From the NCBI GenBank assembly GCA_010094045.1, contig ML986641.1, forward strand, positions 186,001 through 250,000: 64,000 nt of DNA, in the 5' to 3' direction. The notes beneath the pieces were generated by a model that ran no database searches, was not told the origin of the DNA, and saw only the letters and a program-made list of their open reading frames with translations. The translations under genes were made by a program, and so were the position numbers. This stretch comes from Lojkania enalia. Lineage: Eukaryota > Ascomycota > Dothideomycetes > Pleosporales. Numbering within the stretch: position 1 is the first letter of the stretch; each line of letters opens with the position of its first letter. This document shows, in pieces, positions 33,316-49,224 of the stretch.

Positions 33316-33649
33316 CTGCGTCGTGGTCGAAGGTTGGGTTAGGATACGCTATCCGCAATCAGTTAATGTATCCTACAGGCACAATGAGATAACATACCAG
33401 AGACTTGAAGTCCAAGGCGGGAATTTCAGTATAGCAAGGTTGGATAGAAACGGATCTTGTATGTTCACAGTCGGTAGGAGAGGTCTTTCCTGGTTAAACA
33501 GGTGGACGAGGACCTATACTCGACCTCTGGCCAGAGGCCGTGAGAAGCGGTCTGAGTGGACGAGGTTCGGTCAGCTTAGGATGTGGGCAACTTAAGAATT
33601 CGCTAAAGGCCGATAACGCGGCTAAACCGAGCACATTTGATTGGCCTTT

Positions 33650-34100
33650 AGGAATGGTCTCACGCTTTGGCCTCACAAGGCTGAGATTTTGCCTCACTTA
33701 GTCTGCAGGTTTCACCACAGGAAACTTGAGGTGGTCATCTGAAGGCTAATCAATTGGACGTCAAACTCGCCATGCCATAACATAGCCACCGAATCCAATG
33801 AGACCCTTCCTTCCCACCAATGGCTTTCGACATTACCACTGCACCGGTTCTGTTTTCCAACTATATACAGATCTTGGCGAAGTGTAAGGCAATCTCTGCA
33901 AACCCGAGCTTCTGTTAATACAATGAGACCCTAAAGATTCGCCCAGTGGATTTTTCGGTACACCGCACATATCCTTCAATATCAATGAGACCATCCAAGA
34001 ATCCACAGTCATTTCCTAAAGCCGTATCAATCTCGTAAATAGACATTGGGCGTTTGGTAATGGTCTCAAACCTGCCATGAGATATATATACATTTACGAG
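33650..34100. repeat. dispersed GAGACC/GGTCTC motifs and inverted repeat
   Basis: CAATGAGACC occurs at about 33796, 33920 and 33982, and ATGGTCTCA at about 33653 and 34060. ATCTCGTAAAT (about 34029) and ATTTACGAGAT (about 34090) form an inverted pair around the last motif. Function unknown. Confidence 0.5.
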
Positions 34101-34229
34101 ATAGACAGCACATCTACCTGTAACTCCACAATCAATTCCTCAAATGTTTTCCCATACACACAACCACTGATCCACCCTTTGCTCGATGCCTTCCTAACCC
34201 CATTTTCTCCCACCTCAGCCGATTGTACA

Positions 34230-34546
34230 ATGCCGACTCCATCCAACCCCTCAAATCCCCCAACCAAATCCCCGCAATCTCCAGCTAACCCTCCAAGTTT
34301 GTTCCCACTCCTGCCCTCACCACACTGAATCCTAACAGCCCAGCACGCACATCCATTCTTCCAAGCAACCCCTGGGCCGTTCCCCCAGGTCTCTACATCC
34401 TCCCCAACGGAACCCTCATCTACCTACACGGCCGCTCGCAATTCTGGGCTCCTTCATCCACCTCCCGCCCCGCGCTTGCACCTAACGGAAACCTCGACGC
34501 GGGAAGGGGCCAACATGCTGAGCCCGACGAGAAGAAAATAGCATAA
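34230..34546 (+). CDS. possible small proline-rich protein, structure unresolved
   Basis: An ATG at 34230 opens a Pro/Ser-rich frame that stops at 34328. A second frame, open after a branch-like CTAAC and a CCAAG acceptor-like site (34283-34296), reads PWAVPPGLYILPNGTLIYLH, GRSQFWAP and ends at TAA 34544-34546. That second part looks protein-like, but I could not find a convincing first exon for it. Treat as a candidate only. Confidence 0.25.
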
Positions 34547-35239
34547 GTTTTGCGTTTTGGGTTTGAGCGGAGGGCGTTGAGCCGAATTGAGGAAGTTGGC
34601 GGTCGGGAGAAAGGATGCAATGGGACGGTAGATATTGTAGAGTCCTGGGATGAAGTGAAGGGTAGTAGTGTGGTACCCTATATGTAGTGTTAAGCTTTAT
34701 TGCAGAGTTGCGAGATGATGATACATCGAATCCTTCATCGAGTAATCATCACATCTTTTTCAATCACCACATTAAGAAGTATCTCCCTTCTCTCAGTCTG
34801 TTGACGAGCTATGCCGAGGCGGGCGTATTTACTCGGATTTTCCTCCGATTCACCCAGCACCAGGTAATAATCAATTGAATCCCACTCAGTGACCACTAGA
34901 AACCATACTTGGGCTAAGATACTGTTCATATTTTGTCTCGTCCTAACTAATCCGAACTGTGGCATCTATACACCGCTCTGAGCCTTCCGTTTTCGGGGTC
35001 CGTCTTCCTCTGTCTTCCTCCATCTTCCTCGCGATAGTTATGACAGGTTTCTCCCCAGGCGGGTAGGCCTCACAGGGGACTCAGAGAAAATCACGGTAGT
35101 GAAAGATTGCAGAAGCTGGGTCGCCACGTGATCTTATGGGCATGTATTCTACGATATCATGTCTCCAAGATTCTCTATTCATCATCATTGTTTTGTCTAC
35201 CAGTCATCTATTCTAGATTTTCTGGGCGTATTGAGACAG
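34547..35239. other. intergenic, no gene seen
   Basis: AT-rich, with short ORFs only. Confidence 0.55.
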
Positions 35240-35830
35240 TATTGGAGCGACCCATGTCCTCCCCTATTCTACAATCGCACTGCTAATTCGCATGGCATTC
35301 CCAGAACATCTCTTGTAATCTTGGGGAATACATCAGTCAAGCCACACAGATAAGATAACACAATTGCTCTGCACACAATAATTGAATCTCGGAACATCTT
35401 GGGCTGCTGTGCCCGTAGAATACCTTTTGATTGAAAAATTTTGAAGTTGAAGGTCGTTCTTAAAAATGGAGGATTTTCCTCAGCAATGACAGTGTAGGAT
35501 ATGCGGCCGCTAAGCCGGAGCCTTGATGATTTAAACAGGAGTAATATCAGGGTTACCATTGATTTCATGGCCCTTAATAATAGAGGTGGGCGCCTATTGG
35601 CCTCACCGGCCTTGTACACCATAAGACATTCTGATAGCCAGCTTGATGCCATTTTTAAGCATTTCGGGTCTATGGAATGTCCATGAACATTCCGAGATGG
35701 ACTCAGACTGATAGAAGGATTCGGGAATGCACTGTCCCCTGGGCATATTAGCAAGTCGGTGTTTAGAGGCTAGGGAGAATATTTTCACTACTATTGGATA
35801 CGTTTTCTTTACTTCAGGATAAAGGTTCAT
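35240..35830 (-). pseudogene. decayed HET-domain gene fragment
   Basis: Minus-strand fragments follow the order of the HET (heterokaryon incompatibility) domain: CLKMASSWLSECL, then HC-stop-GK (stop TGA at 35482-35480, where the family has HCWG). Next, in a shifted frame, come LRTTFNFKIFQSKGI and MFRDSIIVCRA, then back in the first frame VWLD-stop-CIPQD, where the family has LWIDSLCIIQDD. Two frameshifts and two stops make it a pseudogene. The HCWG tryptophan codon is one G-to-A step from the TGA seen. HET proteins in other fungi trigger cell death on non-self fusion; this copy cannot. Confidence 0.75.
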
Positions 35831-37255
35831 ACCTACCTAGCATAAAGTACGAATTGAGGGTAATCGACTTGGGGTAGAAATTGAGGTCAAGACTAATAAA
35901 CAAAGTTGGTAACCCTCCCTGAAGGATATGTACGCCCAACCTTTTGTGTTATAGAAGATAGTGAATGTTTCATGTAGCGTGTAGCAAAACCCACATCATA
36001 AAGCGCCAGAGACCTGAAGAGTACCAAAGGGTATGGGCGTGAATCCAGTGGAACCCCATCAAATTGTTTGGGGATGTTCTTATATATCGGCAACTCAAAC
36101 GCCCTTGAGCATACAGATAATCATAGCTGGGAATGCTATCCTTTTTATCATAAGCCTAGAGCTTCGACGCCAATGTGTCCGAACTCTCCGGAGAAATATG
36201 CGCTCCATGGCCCTCTTCATCTTCGCTGCTGGGGCCTGAAAGGACAGAAGTGTCAGGGACGTCTTCCATATTGACGTACGGACAAGAGAGACCAAGAACA
36301 AATTTGACAAAAAAAGTGGCTGAGGGAAAAGAAGAAGAGGAAGGGAAGGAAAAAGAAGGAGTGGTCCAAAGACTCAACCAAGTACTGAAGCGGGGCTAAT
36401 TCATTCAAGTTTTAGGGTCCCCTTGTGGAGCGCAGCTGAACACACGTGCATCCTTGTTGTGCTCGCCAGGCTGGCTTGAGTGATCCGTTCGGTTTTAGCG
36501 TTACAGACGATCCCTTCGTACAACTTGATCGGCTGTCGAGGTGAGAAATTGGTCGGGCGAAACGAACGCTGGTGTCTTGCTAGTGGGCTTTCCGAGTGCA
36601 ATGTCCTGAGATCTGGGAATTTGCTGAGCAAAAAAACGGCTGGTATCCTGAGAATTTCTTAAATAATTGCTATCGTCAGAAAAGACTGTAGAGAAAAGTG
36701 GTAGAGAAGTACTGAGTGTAGGGCGAGGAAGGTAAGCTGAATCAGTAATCTTGCAACAATGAAGGAGTCGCACTGGAAATAGCCCACCCCTACCTATTCT
36801 CGTAAAAGAATAACGTGTCAGGGGCAAGAGCAGTCCACAATCCCTGAACCAAACCGCCAAAATTAAAAAAAATAGTATTTGCGCCAGATCGTGAAATTAA
36901 AACGCCAACTCACCAGGAAATTACCCTTCATATTAAGTATAAAAGCACAAAACTCGGATGACAGGTAGATGCCGCTGAATGAGGGAAGCTGCCGTACGGT
37001 CAGGGTCACAAAAGTAAACGGCTATAGGCATGCAAAGCTCAGTTCCCAAGGCAATATTCTTATAGCAACAGCTTATGGGAGATGAGGGAGATAGCGAACG
37101 TAAAAATACTCGCTATTGTGAGCTGCAGATACATATCATAGGGCTTGAAGTAACTAGACCCGTGAACTTTGTGGCTAGGAGATGAGCCGTACCGAACAGT
37201 GCCATGATTTCGTTATTGGAGATGCACTACCAAGTGCTACACCATATACCACCGC
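35831..37255. other. intergenic, no gene supported
   Basis: Short ORFs on both strands without motifs. The upstream part of the HET remnant may extend into the left end. Confidence 0.5.
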
Positions 37256-39203
37256 TCAAGGGTGATCATTCAAGTTGTGAAGGCTGATATCCTGGCTCAT
37301 CCTGACCTGTAGCAAGTCATCGGTAGTCATTCTATCCGACGTTAGGCTAGGCCTCTTGGCCCCGTTAATTCCATTTCCGTCGCTAGGCTTCGTAATACCG
37401 TTGAGTGGTCCCCAATCCGGACTTCTCTCTGACGCTGGAATGACGTTTCCATGCTGGTCCACCTCCTATATAATCTAATTAGTGAACCAATACTCTAAAA
37501 CCAGAGTGCGTTCAACTTACAACACCCTTGGCAGCCATCCGGATCTGTTTCTGGTCTGCGACACCATGGACGACGGCCTCCCTTGCAGACTCCATGACCT
37601 TCATCCTGCGGCTCTCACCTCGAATCTTTTCGAGATGCTCGAAGTAGTTATCATCGACCGGAGTGACATACTTGCCGCAGAACACGCCTACTTCAAACTT
37701 CTGGGTGGCTGGATCCCGCGGGGACAGCGAAGCACATGCCTCGATGAGATCGTTAAGAGTTTGATAAATCACATCATCTGCGCCAATTATCTTCGCAATG
37801 GCACTTGAATCTCTGTGATGCGCAATGAGCTCCGAAGATGACGCAAGGTCGATTCCATAGATGTGGGCATTTGTGATTGGCGGCGCGCAAGAAGAAAAAT
37901 AGACCTTCTTGGCGCCGACTTCTCTTGCCATCAAGACAATCTCCCGCGAAGTTGTACCACGAACAATAGAGTCGTCGACTAGGAGGACGTTCTTATTTTC
38001 GAACTTTTTGCGCATGGGATTCAGCTTCGCGCGGACACCCTTTTGGCGCAATTTCTGTGAAGGCATGATGAAGGTTCGGAAGATATAGCGGTTTTTGACA
38101 AATCCCTGGCAATATGGCTTGCCGAGAGCTTCAGCAACGCAAAGAGCGGACGTAATGCTCGTCTCCGGAATGGGCATTACGACGTCGACCTCAGCCAGTC
38201 TCTCTGGGCCGAGCTGTCTTTTGATCGTCTCGGCGAGCTTGAAGCCCATATTACGACGGCTCTCGTCGACGTCGATGCCATCAATAATAGTATCTGGGCG
38301 TGCGAAATAGACGTACTCAAAGATATCCGGAGTGTACGCGACCATTGGATGAACCTGGTGGAAAACAGGTTCTTTTCCCTTCTCGATAATCACAGCCTGA
38401 CCCGGGAGAATGTCCTTGAACTCCTTGTAACCACACTGCACAAGTGCAACACTTTCAGATGCCATCATATAATCAGTTCCCACTCCCGTGTCCGATGGTC
38501 TTGACCCGAGGACCATGGGGCGAATGCCGTAGGGATCACGGAAACCGATGAGACCAAAGCCTAAAAATATCAATAACTGATTCTGAAACCGACGAAGGGG
38601 ACAGCTTACCTGCCAGCATGGCTGTACAAGCCCAACCACCGACGCAGCGCTTGTACATCCGTTCCAAGGCTGCAAAGCAGTCGTCGGGGTTGACACGCGC
38701 CTTCCCGGTTTCATTGAGTTCGTTCGCGAAAATGTTCAACATTAACTCGCTGTCACTCTCTGTGTTGATGTGTCGATGAGCATCTTGATCCAAGAGATCT
38801 CGCAAGTGTGGTGCGTTGATTAGATTCCCGTTGTGCGTCAAGCAGATACCGTATGGGCTGTTGACATAGAATGGTTGGGCTTCGGAATTGGCGCTGCTGC
38901 CAGCAGTGGGGTATCTAAGGTGGCCTAGTCCCATGAATCCAGGAAGCTCCGAAATGCGCGCTCCATCGTGGAAGACTTTGGATGCCATTCCATTTCCCTT
39001 GCACTGATAAAAGCGCCCTCCGCTTCCGCAAGTGACGATGCCCGCTGCATCTTGTCCACGGTGTTGCAGGAGATACAGCGCATCGTGTATCTCCACTGCG
39101 GCCGACGATGACTTCCTGACCGTTTCTTAGCGCACAGTATTTGCCTGGGGGAAGGCAGAAGAGCTCACGGATCCGCATGGATCACGGCGATGATGCCGCA
39201 CAT
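37256..39203 (-). CDS. ADE4: amidophosphoribosyltransferase (first step of purine synthesis)
   Basis: Glutamine PRPP amidotransferase: PRPP + glutamine to 5-phosphoribosylamine. Exons 39203-39169, 39115-38610, 38560-37521 and 37465-37256 give 596 aa. MCGIIAV gives the nucleophile Cys2 after Met removal. The class II glutaminase domain has [31 protein letters not shown] and LTHNGNLIN. The phosphoribosyltransferase domain has the PRPP loop [19 protein letters not shown]. The C-terminal extension (exon 4, [20 protein letters not shown]) is polar and typical of fungal versions. All introns are GT-AG, 46-55 nt. ADE4-type enzymes are usually feedback-inhibited by purine nucleotides. Confidence 0.97.
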
Positions 39204-41026
39204 CTTCGTTTGTTATGTAAGGTGAAAGGAGAGTTAGGATTGTTAGTGTGTCTAGAAGAGTGGGCGTTAGCTTCATATCTCAGCCGCGTTGCAATCCCGC
39301 GATAGTGAGGAGTGTTCTGTCAGGACGTCATTCGGCGCTCATTCTTCGGAGTCGCAAGTCTAACATCTAAAAAGGTGGACGAATTCATCATATAGAGGCA
39401 GGGTCGATGCAGGGAACGGGTTGCTACTGACCTTTAATCTTCCTTGAGTCCCGCACACTCTGATCAAGCGCTCTTGGAGAAGGTGGGGGTATATTGAGAC
39501 GAACTGCCGGCGGCGGCGATTAGGAGAGCGGTGAAGGTGCCATGTGGAGCCGTCGAAAAGGATTCAATTGGTGTGCTATGGTGTCCTGGGCTAAGGACCC
39601 GAATTGTAAGGGACGGAGTGTACATAGCAGTCTTTTAGGAAGAAAGACTGTCATGGGGCAGCATATGAAAACTCACAAATTTTTGCGGACGGGCGGCCGT
39701 TCGCGGCCTTGGCACGCCGAGAGTCAACGTTGATCTTGACCTTATCGATATGCTATCCCTGGTTGTACGAGGGGTTGGACCATTTACAACTTCGCGCATG
39801 CAAACTACCTGTCAGCGTATTCGATCTAGCTTTCTGTCATTGAAACGGTATTTGGCCGAAAATTCTACAAACACAGAATTCTGTGGAGTGCACCTCCAGG
39901 ACTTCCTCGGATAGTGCATCCGATCCTATCCAATGGTATCCTCTGAAGTCTCCCGAGAGGGCTCAAAACACCGATCATTGAGGCATATCTGAACAAGGAT
40001 GATCACGCGCGATAGTACAGATTTTTAAAACTGGAGCTCTCTTCAAAAGGGCGATCGTGATGAGAGGAGATGTGTTCGTCAATTCCCCCCTTCAAAACGG
40101 CTACTAACCGCCACCTGCAGCGGATTTCAGGTTATATTTTGCAGACATTAAACTGATATGCTTAGCGGTTTGAAAATCATGAAGAAGCACTGTAAAATTT
40201 ATAGAATTTGAAAACTAAAGGGGAAACTACTTTTGCTTTGACACGTATAACAAATCACGATGTACCTTTGCCGGGCTCTACCGTGAAGGTAACGAAACAT
40301 TCCTCAAACTTCAGCCTCATAGTCTATCTAGCATACATGTGCGTCTCAAAAGCAAACCACCATTCCCATACGACACACTAAACCCTCTAAACAACATAGC
40401 CCCACCCTCTACAATTCCAAGCCATACATCCGTCTCAAACTCCGTACAAGCCTTCTAACCCAGTAATCATAACTAATTACGTACCACCAACCGAGAAACC
40501 TCTCCATCCAAACCTACTCCATTACACCACGCCCCTTACCACCCACCTCACACAGACTCTGTCTCCTCCTACTAGCTTCATACCACACCCAACACCAACA
40601 CACCCCATCAATCACAACCTACGGCACACAGCATCACGCAAAGGGCTCAACACGCAAAGCACTCAACAATCCAAGCTTCCTGCATTTAAAATTCAATCGA
40701 ATACACAAGTGAGTAAAAATATTGGCGCATGTAATCTATAACTTATAATCCCTTTGGCCACAATTGAGCCAACATCTCCAACCTCCACCCCAACAAAACA
40801 CACCTCCTTCAACCTCCAACATCACAACCATAACGAAAAGCACCTCGCTTAAAATTTCATACATTAACGCCAAAATGCATACATACATAATAACACCCCT
40901 CTCTGCATATCCAAGGCTTCTTTTCGCCCAAAAAAAAAAAAATCCTATACTGTAAAAAAGAAAGAAAGAAATAGGCTTGGTCCACCATCCAATTAATTCC
41001 AATCCTCCATATCTACAAGCTCCACA
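39204..41026. other. intergenic, ADE4 promoter and 3' flank of the GH76 gene
   Basis: No gene is seen. From about 40370 to 40700 the plus strand is C/A-rich with few G, consistent with the 3' flank of the minus-strand GH76 gene. An A12-type run lies at about 40930-40941. Confidence 0.6.
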
Positions 41027-42489
41027 TTACGACACCATCCACCACGCCCCACCAAGAACCCCAATAAGCACCAGCGTCGTTAGGAACCCCGCACCAGCCT
41101 TATCCCCCGTGGTAATATCGTCAAAAGAGATCGGCACATCTTCCGCCTGGCTACCCGCTTCCGGGTTGCTCTTGCTCGTTCCGCCAGTGTCCATGCCGAC
41201 TGGGCCCGCCACCTCGTCGAGGAGTAGCGCCTGCATGACTTCCATTGCGGCCATTTGCTCGCCAACGCCGAAGCTGCCATCATTAACGCCGTTGTTGGTC
41301 CACCTTAAACCGCAAGTCGTTTGGTTTTCGCCAGAATTGCATTGCTTGGCGGCAGCTTGAGCGGATGCTTCCAATTTAGGCATAATCTTCTCTCGGGTCC
41401 AGGGTGCCACTTTGGCGGTGTATCCCATCCAGCGGGAAAGGTAGGCCTTGAAGGACCGCTGGTCGACATCGCATTTGCCGTTCTGTTCACAAGCAACTTC
41501 AAACATGACGTTGGGTGCATCTTTGGAGAAGAAAATGCTAGCTGCATCAATGACTCCATCTAATTTTGTCCGCCATTCTTCGGATTCGGTCTAGACAGGT
41601 CAGCGCAAAACCTACGCCAGACTTTAATTAGGTATACGTACCACATTCCACATGGCAGCTGCACCAGCCATATGCACACCAGCATTATAGGTCCATTGAA
41701 TATGGTTGATTTGCGAGCAGTTGATCTTGTCATCAGAGCCGTCGAAGTAGTGGTAGTCTGGGCTCATGAGGCCTACGGCAAGCTCCCAATCCCACGCCTT
41801 AGCCGCCCAATCGGCATATGTCTGGTTACCCGTATATTTGAACAGACGCGCGGCGATATTGAAGAAGCATCCGTTCGAGATAGTATTCTTATAGTCGTAT
41901 CCGTTGTTGAAGGCGAAAATCTGCCATTTGAGGCCACCTCCGCAAGAGGTAGTGTCCCAACGCATAGCCTGGGTATTGAAGACGGCCTGAGCAAGGGAAA
42001 GCCAAGAAGGCTGGTCGGATGGAGGGTCCGGGAACTTGTTTTCTGCGGCAGACATGGCGGCCATTCCCCAGAAGGCCTGGTCATCGTTACCCAAAGTTTT
42101 TGTTTGGTTAGGCGGCATGAAGGCCTGGTAATCGCCGATTTGGTGGATCATGGCCTGCTCGGTGATTTTATTATACTGGTTGTCGCCTGTATAGTACCAA
42201 TAATCAATGAATGCGTTGAACATTGCGCCGCATTCCCACCAGTAATATGGGTCCGGAAGGTTACCCGGAACATCGCCAGGTCTATCTCCGGTGTACCATA
42301 ACCGCAATCCGGCCGCAGCAATCTTCGCTGCATCTTTGATGGACTCTGAGTATGCGACATTAGCCTCTAGTCGCTGAAGCGTTTGATTTACTTACGCGGT
42401 GAAGTAATATCCAACTCAATAGCGCCTACGCCCGATGCGAGCAAGACCGAGGCACCCAGCGCCCCGAAAGTCGAGGACGAAAACTTCAT
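41027..42489 (-). CDS. DFG5: GH76 Dfg5/Dcw1-type mannosidase, GPI-anchored
   Basis: Cell-surface endo-alpha-1,6-mannosidase/transglycosidase of the Dfg5/Dcw1 type, thought to attach GPI proteins to the wall. Exons 42489-42396, 42345-41642 and 41590-41027 give 453 aa. Signal peptide (MKFSSSTFGALGASVLLASG), then DPYYWWECGAMFNAFIDYWY, the catalytic Asp-Asp in GNDDQAFWGMAAMSAAE, FNTQAMRWDTTSCGGGLKWQ, GYDYKNTISNGCFFNIAARL, and GRW-like SRWMGYTAKVAPWTREKI. The C-terminus (GAGFLTTLVLIGVLGGAWWM) is a GPI signal. Introns are GT-AG (50 and 51 nt). I cannot tell Dfg5 from Dcw1, so the symbol is for the pair. It could act on wall proteins such as the PIR-repeat protein at 17-18 kb (inference). Confidence 0.93.
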
Positions 42490-43858
42490 GATGCAATATT
42501 TAGGAAGCCAGTTCAACTGTTATCCCCAGACCGAGTTGTGCAAGCTGGGCTGCTCCCAACACAGGCGGTCGGTCCACAAAGCGAGAGTCTGCTCGGGCGG
42601 TCAAAAGGCGGAATTTGATCACAAACTGAACGGCGGAAGCGGTTATTTAGGGGGTAGAGGTTTTCGGACAGCGATCGAGAGCGAGAAGCAATTGAAGTGT
42701 GATCTGAAACGAGCGACGGATCTGGGTTCGAGTACGGAGTCGGCGCAAGGAGGCGGGCAGCGATCAACGATCCCACATGAGAGAAGCAGCGGTTACTGGA
42801 AGCAAAGGCGAAGAGAAGGCGGAAGTGAATGTGTGGGGTCGCAGGGTGTGCGGTACAGTATGCTGTGGTATTACGGGTAGTCTGGGCTTGGACCTGTGGA
42901 AGTTGGAGTTGACCTGCAGGGCCCAGTCTCCTGAAGCTGGAGTTGGTTCGCGGCTGCCGAGCACGCGCCAAGGGCAGGTCCGCCTCTTACACAACACGAA
43001 CAGGCCAGTACGGTATTCTTAACGGCGGCTTCAGACGCTCACATTCACCCGCAGGCGCGATCCGGCAATCGCTAGCCCGCAAGCAGACACGGTACAGCGT
43101 GTGACCTCGGTAATGATACTTTATTTACGCCGTGTCATGGCCGCGAGGGGCGCTGGGACGTGGAGTGTCTCAGCGGCAGCGGGTGTCCCGGTGACGCTTG
43201 GATACTGAAAGAGGGAGTCGAATGAAGGAAAAGGGACGAAATTAGAAGCGGTCCCCTTGGCATTGGAGAGCTGCGTAATCGCCGCTTTGTTGCCACGCTT
43301 GCCCGCCCTCAAAGGCGGTTCAAAGCCCGGAAGTGGCCCGGGTCGTTCCAAGGTCACTGGCTTGGGTGGGTAGGCGCTGTCTGCTGAGCAACCCTAGCAA
43401 GTGGCGCCTCGTAATTAGCGAGGCTGAGAGCGCGCGCACGTGACCAGTGCTGACTGAGCCCGCGCCGAGACAGTCTCTCGCAGTGGCCAGCGCAGAGCTT
43501 CCTATCAACAATAAAAGTCACACGTTCACCAATAATTCTTTGCTACTGCTATTTCCACACCCCCCTGCCAGATACCACCCCTCTGTTTGCAACTCGAAGT
43601 TGCATTTTGCGGTGTTGCGAGTACGGCGCCATCCCCGCCTCTCATACCATCCTCTGACCAGCTTCGTTTCCAAAGAGAGCGCCAACCACTCAATTCTTTC
43701 GTCGCTCCGGAACCCATCCGCCTTCTTCCACTGCACACCTCCATCCAACCACCCCAACCGCCTATCGCCATCAACCTCAGAAATCGCTCTCGCACCCACT
43801 GCCCTCGTCGCATTAACGAATACTTGACTTTTGACGCCTGATCAACCTTTCTTTCCCC
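42490..43858. other. bidirectional upstream region
   Basis: 1.37 kb between divergent GH76 and synaptobrevin genes. The right half (43500-43858) is pyrimidine-rich on the plus strand and probably holds the synaptobrevin leader. ORFs here lack motifs. Confidence 0.6.
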
Positions 43859-44563
43859 ATGGCCGACCGCGAGCAGCCCTACGACCCTTACATCCCCTCC
43901 GGCGGCAACCCCAGCCAGGGCGGCCAAGGGCAGAATGGGAACCACCGCACTGCAGCGCTCCAAGCGGTATGTATTCTGCTATCCTTCGTCGATACGGCTC
44001 ATGCAGCGTCACCACACCTAGCAGAGCGTAAAAGCGGGAGAGCGACTTGGGGGACGGCGCTGTGAGAGCGAGCTAGAGCGGAACACGCAGCAAGCTGGCA
44101 TCACCTCGCTCGCAACCTTTATTTCCCACAACGAGTCTTCTGTCTTTGCCCGAGCGCTCTTGTCTCGCGGTGCCGTCTAGTGCTCGCTCTACTTCATTTT
44201 CAGCCTTCTGGTGGATGATGATTTTCACATGCTGACGCTGGCAATTACAGGAAATCGATAGCACCGTCGGTATCATGCGCGATAACATCAACAAGGTCTC
44301 AGAACGAGGTGCACGTCTAGATTCTCTGCAGGACAAAACCGACAATCTTGCTGTCTCCGCCCAGGGATTCCGACGTGGCGCCAACCGTGTACGAAAGCAG
44401 ATGTGGTGGAAGGATATGAAGATGCGCATGTGCCTCATTATAGGCATCATCATCCTCCTTGTCGTTATCATCGTCCCCTCGGGTAAGCGATATTTTTAGC
44501 CGCCTTTGCTTGGTTCCATGAGCCCTCGCTAATGCACCGTTTGTAGTCGTTGCAACTCGATAA
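43859..44563 (+). CDS. SNC1: synaptobrevin v-SNARE (Snc1/2 type)
   Basis: R-SNARE of secretory and endocytic vesicles that drives fusion with the plasma membrane. Exons 43859-43966, 44251-44482 and 44547-44563 give 118 aa. A Pro/Gly-rich N-terminus is followed by the SNARE coil ([40 protein letters not shown]) with the zero-layer Arg in SERG, a basic juxtamembrane WWKDMKMRM, and the C-terminal anchor [20 protein letters not shown]. Intron 1 is unusually long for this window (284 nt). The last exon encodes only VVATR. Confidence 0.97.
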
Positions 44564-48403
<3,840 letters not shown>

Positions 48404-49224
48404 ATGGGTGGGTTCCCCCTCCTTCTTTTTTTTTTTTTTTTTTTTTTTTTAATAGATTGGAGAGAAAGAGGGTGAGTGGGAGTGGGATGGGTGGATTGAT
48501 ATTAGTGCTGGCATGCTAGGAAGTACGAGGATTAGGAAGGCAGACACTGCGTCGCGGTGTCGAGCACGGGGATAGGAAGTAATTCTGATGAAGAGTAAGA
48601 ATACATCAGTGCTCATGGACCGCCCATGGCCGGATAAGAAGAAAGGAAGAAAAAGGGTTTCTTGTATATAATACTCTGCTTTCCGCACTTTGAAACGTAG
48701 CTGACCTGGGTACCATGTGTGCCTAGGCTAGCTTGTGCGTGTACACTTTGGCCGGCGATGGCATCCATTTGTGCTAACTTTTTTCCTTGTATGAAGGCAA
48801 GTGAAATACAAAAGGCGTTTTACCTGGGTAGCAGAGAGTTCCGTTGGTTTGTGTGAATGACCACTGGCTTCTTCTAGGGTGTTCTTGTTGGGGGAATGAT
48901 CTCTGGGATGTGACTTATGTGTGATGATGGATGGCGGCGTGGATATTTGATTGGCATGCATTACTACGGATACACTGATCCTACACACGCTTAGTAGACA
49001 GCGAAGCAGAGAAAGATATGGGCCACCATCCTAAACGCCAACGCTATGCAAGCCCAGCCCAACCGTCCAATCTACCAAAAATGCCATACTACCCTCGAAG
49101 AAAGAGAGGAGCGATATAGGAGTAGAGAGCTCAAAAATGAAGAAACAAATAAAACGTCTCACAACTCAACCTAAATATACACGTGTGAAAGACGTACAAA
49201 TGCATAACAAGCGAGGACGGTACA
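48404..49224. other. intergenic between convergent ARG5,6 and MRS2
   Basis: Shared 3' flank containing the T25 tract. No gene is seen. Confidence 0.65.
48426..48450. repeat. T25 homopolymer tract
   Basis: Run of 25 T just past the ARG5,6 stop codon, within its presumed 3' UTR. Confidence 0.9.

Noticed and set aside
33653..34068. Terminal inverted repeats of a transposon
   Set aside because: The GAGACC/GGTCTC motifs are short, unevenly spaced and in mixed orientation, with no target-site duplication or transposase.
41672..42301. 209-aa plus-strand ORF
   Set aside because: Exact antisense shadow of the GH76 coding exon.
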